Source: Xanthomonas sp. 10-10 (GTDB taxonomy: Bacteria; Pseudomonadota; Gammaproteobacteria; Xanthomonadales; Xanthomonadaceae). From it: 64,000 bases of DNA. This document shows positions 46,402 to 57,530 of the stretch, piece after piece (position 1 is the stretch's first letter; each line of letters opens with the position of its first letter). The stretch covers positions 4,642,935 through 4,706,934 of the forward strand of contig NZ_CP144460.1 in assembly GCF_040182365.1 (NCBI RefSeq), written 5' to 3'. The notes under the pieces are model-generated. The model did no database searches and was not told where the DNA came from. It saw only the letters and a program-made list of their open reading frames with translations. Position numbers and translations under genes: made by a program.

Positions 46402-46941
46402 ATGATCATACGGACGATAACGTTACTTTTCAGCCTACTGGCAGCCACCTCAGCAATGGCAGAGGAGGGCTGTCCAGCTGGACAAATTCCCGCACAAGCT
46501 GGGGCAGGAGTTACCTCTTGCGGGCCTATTCCTCAAGGATATTATCAACAAAACAAAAACCAGCCCCCACGCCCAGCAGGAAAGTGGCTAAAAACCTGGG
46601 GTGCGGTTGCAGTTGGTATATTGGACGACAAACCCCTGTATGCCGTACCGGTTGGTCTCGCCTCAGAAGACGCAGCAAAAAAAGAAGCTTTGGATAGATG
46701 CAACAAGTCAGGCGCCAAGGGGTGTCGGCCCTCGACGACTTTTCGTAATCAATGCATGTCCATAGGTGAACCTCAAATCGAAGGATCGCCAAAACCTGAT
46801 GGTATTATTGAGTTTTCAAGGCAGCCTACCGAACAGCTTGCAAAAGGCGCAGCCCTTCGTGGATGCAGCGAGGAAAATCCAGGCGCTGAGTGCAAAATAA
46901 TTCACACCGCTTGTTCTGAGCAAATTTTTGAGAAGTTTTGA
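46402..46941 (+). CDS. secreted DUF4189 protein, copy 4
   Basis: A 179-aa exported protein, ATG 46402 with AAAGAGA upstream. The signal ends SAMA|EEGC. N-terminal half type A (GCPAGQIPAQAGAG...GPIPQGYY) joined at GKWLKTWGA to a type II DUF4189 half (ILDDKPLYAVPVGLASE, FRNQCMSIGEPQ, IHTACSEQIFEKF). It therefore shares its first half with copy 1 and its second with copy 2. Eight cysteines. Confidence 0.85.
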   Translation: MIIRTITLLFSLLAATSAMAEEGCPAGQIPAQAGAGVTSCGPIPQGYYQQNKNQPPRPAGKWLKTWGAVAVGILDDKPLYAVPVGLASEDAAKKEALDRCNKSGAKGCRPSTTFRNQCMSIGEPQIEGSPKPDGIIEFSRQPTEQLAKGAALRGCSEENPGAECKIIHTACSEQIFEKF

Positions 46942-47146
46942 ATTATTTTAAATGGAACACAGACTCATAGAACGGCCGGAATGGCTATGAAATAGTATGC
47001 GTTTAGCCATCCTACTCTTGTCTCCGCTTACATTTCAGGCAAAATCACGATAATTGCAAATTCCCCATAGCTTTTCGGCGTCTAGCCAAGGGATTTCTTC
47101 GGGAACGTTTTACAGCCTAGACTGATCACAGTACGTATGCATTAGT
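46942..47146. other. short AT-rich spacer
   Basis: About 200 bases between DUF4189 copy 4 and virB6 fragment e. AT-rich, with no gene seen. The virB6 homology begins abruptly at 47153. Confidence 0.5.
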
Positions 47147-47601
47147 GTGACTTCGGCCATCGTGCTCAAGCTCGCCACCAAGGTCGCCATCGCGCTCTGG
47201 GTTGCCAAAGGCATCACCGGGCTGATGGGTAACAATACGGAAGGCCTGAGCTCGCAAGCCTTGCAACAAGGCGGTACCAGCTTGCTGCTGGCCACCCTCA
47301 TCATCCCATGCCCACTATTGCGGTAGCACTGTGGCAGGGAAGCATGGGAATGTTTATGGCGTACTCGGCATTTGGTACCGCTGGTGCTAGCAGTGCTGCA
47401 CCCGGGTCACAGGGACAGCCGCCTGGGTCTTACACACCAGCGCGCAGTGATGATGGAGCCAGATCTACCCCAGAATCTCGACCAGCAGACCTGAGTGCCG
47501 GCCGAGTTTCGGGATCCTCTGCCAGTAGTGCTGTCACGGCTGCAGCTGGTTCGCGAGGTTATCAAATTCAGGTACAGACAACCGAATCGCCTAAGAGCTG
47601 A
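47147..47601 (+). pseudogene. virB6 3' fragment e, frameshifted
   Basis: Bases 47153-47276 match 42913-43036 of the full virB6 with one mismatch seen; after that the sequence switches to the MGMFMAYSAFGTAG type of fragments b and c. A single base is missing at 'catcatcccatgcc' (versus catcatcaccatgcc), which breaks the frame. The tail ends GYQIQVQTTESPKS at 47601. It is thus a mosaic as well as a frameshifted cassette. Confidence 0.85.
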
Positions 47602-47617
47602 TTAGAAGGTAGCGCCG

Positions 47618-48136
47618 ATGTTGAGACTATTATTTATTTTTTTTCTAATAATTCCTTGTTCCGCATTAGCGGAACAAGGCTGTCCATCCGGGCAATACCC
47701 AATTGGCGGTCAGGGCGCAGTTGCATGTGCTCCTATACCTCAATCCACTCAACAGTCGCGACCTCGCCCAAGCGGAAAATGGATTAAGACTTGGGGTGCT
47801 ATTGCGCTAGGAACTATTGATGGGGTTCCGAATTACGGCGTGCCAACGGGATTACCTAGCGAATCTTCCGCAAAAAAAGAAGCTCTTGCAAGATGTACGA
47901 AGCTAGGCGCAGACAACTGCAACATTGTTGTTACTTATCGCAACCAATGTACAGCAATAGGTGAACCTCAGAGTAATGGGAAGCCAGATCCGAACGGATA
48001 TGTTCAGTTCGCACGACAACCAGGCCAAGAAAACGCAATTAAAGAAGCTTTAAAAATTTGCGAAAGGAGAAATCCTACAATGCAATGCAAGGTTATTTAT
48101 TCTGCATGCTCAGAGCCAATTTTTGAAGAGTTCTAG
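47618..48136 (+). CDS. secreted DUF4189 protein, copy 5
   Basis: A 172-aa exported protein: signal MLRLLFIFFLIIPCSALA, N-terminal half type B (GCPSGQYPIGGQGAVAC), then GKWIKTWGA and a type I DUF4189 half almost identical to copy 1 (GTIDGVPNYGVPTGL, CSEPIFEEF). Eight cysteines. It starts 16 bases after the virB6 fragment e tail. It ends the array. Confidence 0.85.
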   Translation: MLRLLFIFFLIIPCSALAEQGCPSGQYPIGGQGAVACAPIPQSTQQSRPRPSGKWIKTWGAIALGTIDGVPNYGVPTGLPSESSAKKEALARCTKLGADNCNIVVTYRNQCTAIGEPQSNGKPDPNGYVQFARQPGQENAIKEALKICERRNPTMQCKVIYSACSEPIFEEF

Positions 48137-48230
48137 GAACTCTATAGATAACACCAACGTGTAAATTGATTTATTGCACGCGAGCACGACTTATAACAGA
48201 ATTGAAAATCTGCCAGAGACCAAGCTCGTT

Positions 48231-48634
48231 ATGCAGCACCTATTTATAAAAACCCTACTCTGCTTTGCCCTACTTTTTTGACAGGTTGCAACCCTATGAA
48301 CGCTGCCTATGCAAAACCTGATAATACCGTGGCCGATTGGCCCTTAAAGTTTGTACGGCATAGCTTCGGCGCCGCCTGCTATTCGACGTATGGATGCAAG
48401 GTCCGCTACAACAATTTCCTGTTCATTGATGACCCGGATGACAAGCTCGAAGTGTCATCCAACGCATGCAAGGTCTGCTACAACATGGCCGCGAGCCGAA
48501 AGAGCGCCACACCCATTGCATGGGCCAGCTGGGGGCGTGTCCGAACATGTCAGCTTGCTGATTTTTCGAATGACAGGGCAGTATCGTGCATGGGCCGCAT
48601 TGGATCAGGCGGGGTTGTTCGAGGTGTCCTTTGA
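48231..48634 (+). pseudogene. frameshifted lipoprotein gene (orphan immunity-like)
   Basis: ATG 48231 starts a signal peptide MQHLFIKTLLCFALLF that stops in a T6 run (48274-48279). One extra T would join it to LTGC|NPMNAAYAKPDN, a correct lipobox, so this looks like a slippage frameshift. The mature part (FVRHSFGAACYSTYGCKVRY, DDPDDKLEVSS) is of a type I cannot name. A ~20-base segment repeats (48395-48414 and 48465-48484), after which the frame looks scrambled. Probably the remains of an older immunity lipoprotein. Confidence 0.65.
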
Positions 48635-48763
48635 ACCTATGCTGGTCCTGGGAAGTTCGCGTCGCCGCACTAGTGCGATGTCGGGATCAGCGAATCGCCC
48701 AATCCGGGCCAAAACTGCATTTCCTCGATTGCGCAATGCGCACAGGCAGCGACAGCATTTCCA

Positions 48764-49411
48764 ATGAATCCCAAGATTATCGGTCGTTTCGCTTTCATCC
48801 TCATGCCCCTTCTCCTTGCAGGATGCAAACCCATAACTACCCCATCCTCAAAAGCCGACGCGACGACCAGCGATCCGACTTACCGGAAGAACCCGCATCC
48901 GACGCAAGCGTACCGGATCACGATGACAATCGAGGATGCGCCGGGGCCGTTCGAGTGGGTCTCGGGTACGGCGTTCTACCAGATGACCAACCACACGCAA
49001 TGCACGCCAATCGAACCCGTTGCCGGCGTGTGGAACAAGTCTGGTGAAGACGGAGTTCCCATCCACTTTGAGAGGATAAATGCATCCACGTATGTTGGCA
49101 CGGTCTATGCCGACGGCATGGTAGATGCGGACTATTATGGCAAGGGGACGTGTTATTTTGAGTTAGACGGAGTTGGAATCTCCCTGAAAGCTTCCGAAAA
49201 GCATGAAGACACACGCTTTCAGCCCGCCCTGTTTAAGGACGAGATTTACAGCAAAGCTCCAAAGGCTACCTACTTTTGGAAAGGACGCTACCCGAAGGAA
49301 GATGTAGAGAACTTCCCTGACAGCGGCAGATCAAGAATCGACCAATTCAATGACAATGCCCGTAATGACATCTTCAAAGTCACCCTGACTACTGAAAAGG
49401 TGACCCGATGA
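48764..49411 (+). CDS. lipoprotein, probable immunity protein of the lipase effector
   Basis: A 215-aa lipoprotein: signal MNPKIIGRFAFILMPLLLAGC with a clear lipobox, so it is anchored in the periplasm. The mature domain is beta-rich with no named family. Its stop overlaps the start of the lipase effector (ATGA, 49408-49411). In Xanthomonas T4SS bacterial-killing pairs, the immunity protein (X-Tfi) is a periplasmic lipoprotein encoded next to its effector, which fits exactly. Direct proof of neutralisation is not available from sequence. Confidence 0.8.
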   Translation: MNPKIIGRFAFILMPLLLAGCKPITTPSSKADATTSDPTYRKNPHPTQAYRITMTIEDAPGPFEWVSGTAFYQMTNHTQCTPIEPVAGVWNKSGEDGVPIHFERINASTYVGTVYADGMVDADYYGKGTCYFELDGVGISLKASEKHEDTRFQPALFKDEIYSKAPKATYFWKGRYPKEDVENFPDSGRSRIDQFNDNARNDIFKVTLTTEKVTR

Positions 49412-50757
49412 GCCTTACGAGCCAGCAATATGCCGCTCTCTCTGACGATGTTTATCAGGAGCCGCGAGAAACAGGCCCGGTTAGTCGCCCTGTAAATATT
49501 GGCGGCATTACCTACAAGCGCCTCGAGTATGTAGACAGCCCTTCAGGCTATCAAGGCATGGTCTACCAGCGGATCGATACCAACGAGATCATCGTCGCCC
49601 ATCGTGGCACCGAGACTGAGCGCGAGCTTAAGCAGGACGGTGTTTACGCCGATGGCGGCATGGTCGCAGCACGTCACAATCGCCAGGCCGCCGAAGCAAT
49701 TGAGTTGACTAAGCAGGCGTTGGTCTATGCACAAAAACTCGGTAAGGACGGTGAAACGGTGGAAGTCACCGTCACCGGCCACTCGCTTGGCGGCGACTTG
49801 GCCCAGGTGACCGCACACCACTTCGGCCTCAAAGGCGAGACGTTCAACGCCTACGGCGCGGTCAGCCTGGACCGGCGCATCCCCGAAGGCGGCACCGATG
49901 TCATCAATCACGTGATGGCTGGCGATGCGGTCAGTGCTGCCAGCGAGCATTATGGCCAGGTCAAGATCTACGCCACGCCACAAGAAGTGACCACATTGCG
50001 GAAGGCCGGTTATGCCAACGACCGCAGTGTGCTGGATGACCGCAACCCGCTTGCCGCTTTGGAGTTGGGCGATTCGCATCGCATGCATAACTTCCTGCCC
50101 GTTGACGGCAATGGCAAGCCAGATCGATCGGTACTGGAAGACTCCAAATCGCAACAGCTGGCGCATCAGTACGCACCGATGATCGACAAGTACCGTGGCG
50201 ATGTGGCGCTCTTGCGCGGCGGCCTGACCCTGGCATCGCGCAGCGCCCAATCGATGAACTTACCCGATGCCATCAAACACCTACATGGCACACTGGCCCC
50301 TGGTGCCGGCGCGGAGGAGATGGCAGCCGAGCGCTGGAAGGAAACGCAGCAGCGCATGGAGCGCGAAGACAAACCGGTCTATGTGGCCCCTGGCTGGAAG
50401 CTGCCGCTGGGCAGTACCCCAGAGCGCTGCGTAGATCCGGGCGCGGAGGCCATGTCCAATGATCCGTTGTACCGCTCCATCCACAGCAAGTTGCCGCAGG
50501 GCACGTCCGATGCCATGGCCATGCATGCGACTGTGGAAGCCAAACGCGCCGGCATCGTCGACGTCCACCAGCTGCGCAGCGTGACCATGCAAGAGGGCAA
50601 TGCCTGGATCGTCGGCAATACGCCGGGGTTCCGTGCCAAAGTGGATCTGGCGGCGGAGGCACCGCCGTTGCAAGAGAGCCAGCAGCAGTTGCGCGCACTG
50701 GATGCGCAACGGGCGCAGCCGGAGATGACAGCGCCGACACCGACGCGTGTAATGTAG
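49408..50757 (+). CDS. T4SS lipase effector with XVIPCD-like tail
   Basis: A 449-aa class 3-type lipase. VAHRGTE (63-69) is the oxyanion-side motif, VTGHSLGGDL holds nucleophile Ser126, AGDAVSAA near 170 is a candidate Asp, and DSHRMHNF near 230 a candidate His. No signal peptide, as for T4SS substrates. The last ~105 residues (from DPLYRSIHSKLPQG through GIVDVHQLRSVTMQEG to a Gln-rich QESQQQLRAL end) look like an XVIPCD, the VirD4-docking signal of X-Tfe toxins. Predicted to attack phospholipids of rival bacteria. Confidence 0.85.
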   Translation: MSLTSQQYAALSDDVYQEPRETGPVSRPVNIGGITYKRLEYVDSPSGYQGMVYQRIDTNEIIVAHRGTETERELKQDGVYADGGMVAARHNRQAAEAIELTKQALVYAQKLGKDGETVEVTVTGHSLGGDLAQVTAHHFGLKGETFNAYGAVSLDRRIPEGGTDVINHVMAGDAVSAASEHYGQVKIYATPQEVTTLRKAGYANDRSVLDDRNPLAALELGDSHRMHNFLPVDGNGKPDRSVLEDSKSQQLAHQYAPMIDKYRGDVALLRGGLTLASRSAQSMNLPDAIKHLHGTLAPGAGAEEMAAERWKETQQRMEREDKPVYVAPGWKLPLGSTPERCVDPGAEAMSNDPLYRSIHSKLPQGTSDAMAMHATVEAKRAGIVDVHQLRSVTMQEGNAWIVGNTPGFRAKVDLAAEAPPLQESQQQLRALDAQRAQPEMTAPTPTRVM

Positions 50758-50761
50758 GGCG

Positions 50762-51130
50762 ATGGCGCGGCTGATCGACAACGACGATGTCAGCCCTACC
50801 TTCCAGGACTTTGGCTTGGCGTTGATGGGCCGTGCATGAAGTGGGTCAGCACCATTGCGCTGACGGTGACCCGCTGTGGGTGCTGATTCTGTGCTATTGC
50901 ATCGCCACCGGGCAATCGCGCGAGAGTGCGATGGCCACCATGATCAAGGCCGGCAAGGTGGTCCTCATCATCAGCCTTGCCTCGGCACCGGGCGCAATGG
51001 CGCCATGCTGCGCCAAAACACGACCCAGAATCTGGATCAGCAGATCCACACCCTTTTTACCGGCAAGGAAGGCACCGCCGCCGATGCCATCGACGAGACC
51101 CTGGCCTACATCCAGATCGCGCTGTTGGCT
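50762..51130 (+). pseudogene. virB6 5'-half remnant
   Basis: Across frames it reads FGLALMGRA / MKWVSTIALTV / WVLILCYCIATGQSRESAMATM / NGAMLRQNTTQNLDQQIHTL / TGKEGTAADAIDETLAYIQIAL, matching residues ~40-140 of the full VirB6. At least two frameshifts break it. It is the complement of the 3' fragments: an N-terminal half with no C-terminal end. It marks the right edge of the T4SS region. Confidence 0.82.
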
Positions 51131-51178
51131 AAGCCAACACGGCCCGGAACCAGATCGCGCGTTTCAGCGCGCGATCTG
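51124..51178. terminator. two perfect inverted repeats at the edge of the T4SS region
   Basis: GTTGGCT-A-AGCCAAC (51124-51138) lies at the end of the virB6 remnant, and CAGATCGCGCG-TTTCAG-CGCGCGATCTG (51151-51178) follows. The second is a strong 11-bp stem without a T-run, placed between convergent genes, so it may serve as a terminator for either side. Confidence 0.55.
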
Positions 51179-51229
51179 ACCAGGCGCTTGTTTGCCAGGA
51201 ACTGGCATCTAGAACAGCGAGTACCGTGA

Positions 51230-53014
51230 TTACTTCTGCTGCGCCGGAATGAACTGCGTTTCCACCGCCTTGGCCAGCTGATCCGGTGGTAGCAGGCCCT
51301 GGTCGAGCAGGAAATTGTTGAAGGCCAGGCGGTCGAACTTTTTGCCGAGGGCCAGTTCGGTGCGCATGCGCAGTTCGAGGATGCGGGTGTAGCCGTAGAA
51401 GTAACTGCCGGCCTGGCCGGGGGCGCGGACGGTGTAGCGGTCCAGTTCCTGGCGGGTCATCGCCGGCGACAGGCCGACGTCGTCTTCCAGCACCTGGCGG
51501 GCGCGTTCACGGTCGATCAGGCCCAGGTTGAGCATCGGGTCGAGCATGGCGCGGGCAGCGCGCAACAGGCGGAACTGCAGGGCGATCAGCTGCCCGTCGA
51601 GCGGTTCGTACGGCACCATTTCGGCTTCGGCATACAGCGCCCAGCCTTCGACGTTGACCGAGTTGAACGCGAACATGCTGCGCGCCAGCGACACGCCGCG
51701 TTCGACCATGGCGGTGAACTGCAGTTCGTGACCGGGGCGGCCTTCGTGCGCACTGAGCGTCCAGGCGGCCGAGCCGAAGTTGAAGTCGTCGTACTGCTCT
51801 TTCTTGCCGCCCTCGGCGGATGGGTTGCCCAGCGGCAGCACGAACTGGCCCTGCTGGCCGGTATTGCCGATCAACGGCGCGGGCAGGAAGTGCGGCGCAG
51901 GTTGCGCAGCGCTTTCGGCGGCACTGCCCAGGCGCATCTGCATCGGGCGGTTGGGCACATCGACGATGCGCTGCTGACGGATGATCGGGTCGATCTGGTC
52001 GATCACGCCGCGGTAGTGGGTTTCCAGCTGGTCGTCGGCGATCTTGTTGCCCTTGAGCGCGCGGATCACCTGCACGTAATCCGCGCCTTGCACGCCCTTG
52101 GCCTTGGCCACCAGCGGGGCCAGCTGGCGCATGGCCGAGCGGGTCTCCATGAATTCCAGTTGCGCGCGCTGGATCAGCTGCTGCGGGGCGATATCGATGC
52201 CCACCTGCTTGAGTTGGTACGCGTACAGCGGTTCCGGCAGGCGGGTGTCCTTGCGTGCCTTGGGCAGCACGGTGCTGCGAGTCCAGGCGGCATAGTCCTT
52301 GAGCTGGGTGGACATGGCCTTGAGCGCTTCGTCGGCGCCGGCGATCTTGTACTTGGCGAACAGCTCGCCGATGCCGGCGACGTAGGTGTCCACGTTGGCC
52401 AGCGCCTGCTCCACTTCGCGCTGGGTGGGCTGCAGCAACGCCTTGTTGCCCAGCTTTTCCTCGTAGCGCTGGCGCGCCAGCGTGGTGGTGGGTGTGCTGC
52501 CCGGCACCAGGCCGACGTAACGCTTGAGGCGGTCCAGCGCCTTGGCGCGGCGCTCAGGCACGGTCTGGTCGGACAGCAGGCCGTTGAGGCCACTGAAGAC
52601 CGCCTCAGGCGCGTCGCTCCAGGGCAACAGATAGCGCTCGTTGAGCTCGCTGCCTTCGATGTTCTGCTCGGCGGCGCCGATCATGATCTGCAGGTCCTGG
52701 CGCACGTTGGCATCGCGCTCGGTGGTCAGCTTGGTTTGCAGCGTGGCGCGCGCCTTGCGCATGGCATCGCGATAACGCGCGGCGTTGTCCGGCCCCAGGT
52801 CGACGACCTGGTCGTCATAGCCGGGCACGCCGAAAAAACTGGCGTATTCGGGCTGGAACGGTGCCTGCGCGTTGAGCAGGATCTGCGCATAGCCGTTGCT
52901 GGTCTGTACCCAGGCCGGGCTGGCGGGTTGTGTCGGCGCTGTCTTGCCGGTCTGTGCCTGCAACGGCAACGAGGAACCGAGCGCCAGCGCAACGGCGAGA
53001 ACGAGTGGCTTCAT
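51230..53014 (-). CDS. secreted DUF885 protein
   Basis: A 594-aa exported protein of the DUF885 family, with the signal MKPLVLAVALALGSSLPLQA (ATG 53014). The family resembles zinc peptidases; the motif SAHEGRPGHELQF near 430 and VNVEGWALYAE near 460 fit a metal site. It may be a periplasmic peptidase, but no activity is established. It is convergent with the T4SS region and leads into core genome. Confidence 0.88.
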   Translation of the reverse strand: MKPLVLAVALALGSSLPLQAQTGKTAPTQPASPAWVQTSNGYAQILLNAQAPFQPEYASFFGVPGYDDQVVDLGPDNAARYRDAMRKARATLQTKLTTERDANVRQDLQIMIGAAEQNIEGSELNERYLLPWSDAPEAVFSGLNGLLSDQTVPERRAKALDRLKRYVGLVPGSTPTTTLARQRYEEKLGNKALLQPTQREVEQALANVDTYVAGIGELFAKYKIAGADEALKAMSTQLKDYAAWTRSTVLPKARKDTRLPEPLYAYQLKQVGIDIAPQQLIQRAQLEFMETRSAMRQLAPLVAKAKGVQGADYVQVIRALKGNKIADDQLETHYRGVIDQIDPIIRQQRIVDVPNRPMQMRLGSAAESAAQPAPHFLPAPLIGNTGQQGQFVLPLGNPSAEGGKKEQYDDFNFGSAAWTLSAHEGRPGHELQFTAMVERGVSLARSMFAFNSVNVEGWALYAEAEMVPYEPLDGQLIALQFRLLRAARAMLDPMLNLGLIDRERARQVLEDDVGLSPAMTRQELDRYTVRAPGQAGSYFYGYTRILELRMRTELALGKKFDRLAFNNFLLDQGLLPPDQLAKAVETQFIPAQQK

Positions 53015-53082
53015 GAGGCAGATCCGCGAATTGAGTAGCGCGACCCTACCCATCTGCAACGGCCGCGGCAATCTGCCTTAGG

Positions 53083-53556
53083 TCATGGCAGGCAGGGCTG
53101 CGGTGGCGATGCTGTGGCCGGCAGCATATCGATCTGGCCGCCATGGGTGCCGGCGAAGGTCAGTGTCTGGTAGGTCCAACGGCCATGCCGGCGTGTGGCA
53201 TCCACCTGCACGCTGCCGTTCCCGCGCGGCCCATGCAGGCCCACGCTGAAATGCGCCTCGCCCATGTCGCCGACGTAACTGATGCTGCCATCGGGTAGGA
53301 GCGCTTCGGTGATGGGCGTGCCCAGGGTCTGCACGACCTGCGTATCGGCCTTGGCGATGCGCAGCGCGTCGCGGTACACATCGCTGGATTTCACCACTGC
53401 GGCAATCGCGTAGATCAGCGCGCCGATCACCAATGCCAGCAGCACGAACAACGCCACGCCGATACCGGGCACGACCCACTTCCAATGCCGGCTCCAGACA
53501 TCGACAGCGCGCGGGCGCTGCGGCGATGCAGCGGGGATGGGTGGCGGCAGCGACAT
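53083..53556 (-). CDS. Coa1-family membrane protein
   Basis: A 157-aa protein with one membrane helix (VVPGIGVALFVLLALVIGALI) and a C-terminal Coa1/Tim21-like domain (VYRDALRIAKADTQVVQTLG, then GEAHFSVGLHGPRGNGSVQV). In eukaryotes Coa1 helps assemble cytochrome oxidase; bacterial members are uncharacterised. The two neighbours on the same strand are peptidases, so a shared role is not evident. Confidence 0.72.
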   Translation of the reverse strand: MSLPPPIPAASPQRPRAVDVWSRHWKWVVPGIGVALFVLLALVIGALIYAIAAVVKSSDVYRDALRIAKADTQVVQTLGTPITEALLPDGSISYVGDMGEAHFSVGLHGPRGNGSVQVDATRRHGRWTYQTLTFAGTHGGQIDMLPATASPPQPCLP

Positions 53557-53619
53557 GGCACTCCTTGCGCAGATGCAGGGGAAAACGGCAGGCGAGACCT
53601 GGAACGAAGCGGCGAGCGT

Positions 53620-56350
<2,731 letters not shown>

Positions 56351-57040
56351 TCAACGCTTGCCGAACAGGTGCTTGCGCTCTTCGTCGCTGAGCGGCTTGC
56401 CGGCGTTGGGGTTGACCTGCTCCTTGAGCGCATACGCGCGTTGGGTTGCCGGACGCGCGGCGATGGCGTCGTGCCAGCGCTTCAGGTGCGGGAAGTCGGC
56501 GTAATCGGGGCGGATGTCGGCATAGACCTCGATCCATGGATAGCTGGCCATGTCGGCGATGCCGTAATCGTTGCCGGCCAGGAACGCATGATCGGCCAGG
56601 CGCTTGTCGAGAACGCCATGCAGGCGGCGTACCTCGGCGTTGTAGCGGTCGATTGCATAGGCAATCTTTTCGGGGGCGTAGACGTTGAAGTGGCCCATCT
56701 GGCCGGTCATCGGGCCCAGCCCGCCCATCTGCCAGAACAGCCATTCCAGTGCGGCGATGCGGCCGCGGGCGTCGCGTGGCAGGAAGCGGCTGGTCTTCTC
56801 GGCCAGATAGAGCAGGATCGCGCCGGACTCGAACACGCTCTGCGGCCCGCCGCCATCGGCCGGGGCATGGTCGACGATGGCCGGCATCTTGTTGTTGGGC
56901 GAAATCTGCAGGAACGCCGGCTCGAACTGCTCGCCCTTGCCGATATTGACCGGCTTGAGGGTGTAGTCCAGCCCGGATTCTTCCAGGAACAAGGTGACTT
57001 TGTGGCCGTTGGGGGTGGGCCAGTAATACAGGTCGATCAT
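56351..57040 (-). CDS. glutathione S-transferase, YfcG/YghU-like
   Basis: A 229-aa cytoplasmic protein with thioredoxin-like and all-helical GST domains. The N terminus DLYYWPTPNGHKVTLFLEE, with a conserved Thr/Asn pair, matches the Nu-class disulfide reductases YfcG and YghU; NNKMPAIVD has the cis-Pro and FESGAILLYLAEK the GSH-binding Glu-Ser. The ATG is at 57040. It likely reduces disulfides with two glutathiones. It is separate from the divergent TonB receptor operon. Confidence 0.88.
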   Translation of the reverse strand: MIDLYYWPTPNGHKVTLFLEESGLDYTLKPVNIGKGEQFEPAFLQISPNNKMPAIVDHAPADGGGPQSVFESGAILLYLAEKTSRFLPRDARGRIAALEWLFWQMGGLGPMTGQMGHFNVYAPEKIAYAIDRYNAEVRRLHGVLDKRLADHAFLAGNDYGIADMASYPWIEVYADIRPDYADFPHLKRWHDAIAARPATQRAYALKEQVNPNAGKPLSDEERKHLFGKR

Positions 57041-57530
57041 GCGTGCTCCGGTACGTGAGGGTGATGCGCGACGGGGACAACGAGGCGGCCACCAACGCGC
57101 GCAGGCACGCGTCGTGAGATCGGCAGCGACCTTGCGGCCAGGCCGACCTGTGTGCCGGCGGTGTTCGCCGGTGCACGCGGGGCCGTCCTGTCGGTCGCAG
57201 CGATGGTCCTTCGCAACAGGATGCGGCAGTGGAATCGGGGATTCGCGCGAGCCTGGGGGCTGCGAGCCGTCGCCGATTCCGAATGACCCCTGCCACGTCC
57301 CAGCGCTGAGGCACTGCCCCATCGCCGTTCGATGGTACGGCCAAGCCGTTGCGTGCGCGTGTATCGGTCGGTGCCCTGACTGGAACGATGTGTGACGCCA
57401 GTGGCTCGCGGCCGATGCTGCACTGCAAATTGACTTCGTTAAGCCGGCGCTAACAAATGCGCGATTGCTGGTCGACCTTTTGCCTGTCCCGCTCGGGGCC
57501 GGCTTTTCCTTGCTTGGGGATGGAATCATC
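57041..57530. promoter_or_regulatory. divergent intergenic region before the TonB receptor
   Basis: About 490 bases between GST and the TonB receptor, read in opposite directions. It should hold both promoters. No clear Fur box or sugar-regulator palindrome was recognised. Confidence 0.4.

Noticed and set aside
43348..48136. Array first read as a possible CRISPR or simple tandem duplication
   Set aside because: Repeats are long, coding and mosaic with different tails; there are no short regular repeats and spacers.
48351..48767. 138-codon plus-strand frame before the immunity lipoprotein
   Set aside because: It has no ribosome site and overlaps the broken lipoprotein gene; its Arg/Ala-rich content looks like an out-of-frame reading.
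41001..51230. T4SS region as an integrative element
   Set aside because: No integrase, relaxase, transposase or flanking direct repeats were seen; it may have spread by homologous recombination instead.
57465..57530. Upstream start of the TonB receptor
   Set aside because: The ATG-proximal residues (from 57465) precede a good ribosome site and GTG at 57531, which gives a proper signal peptide.
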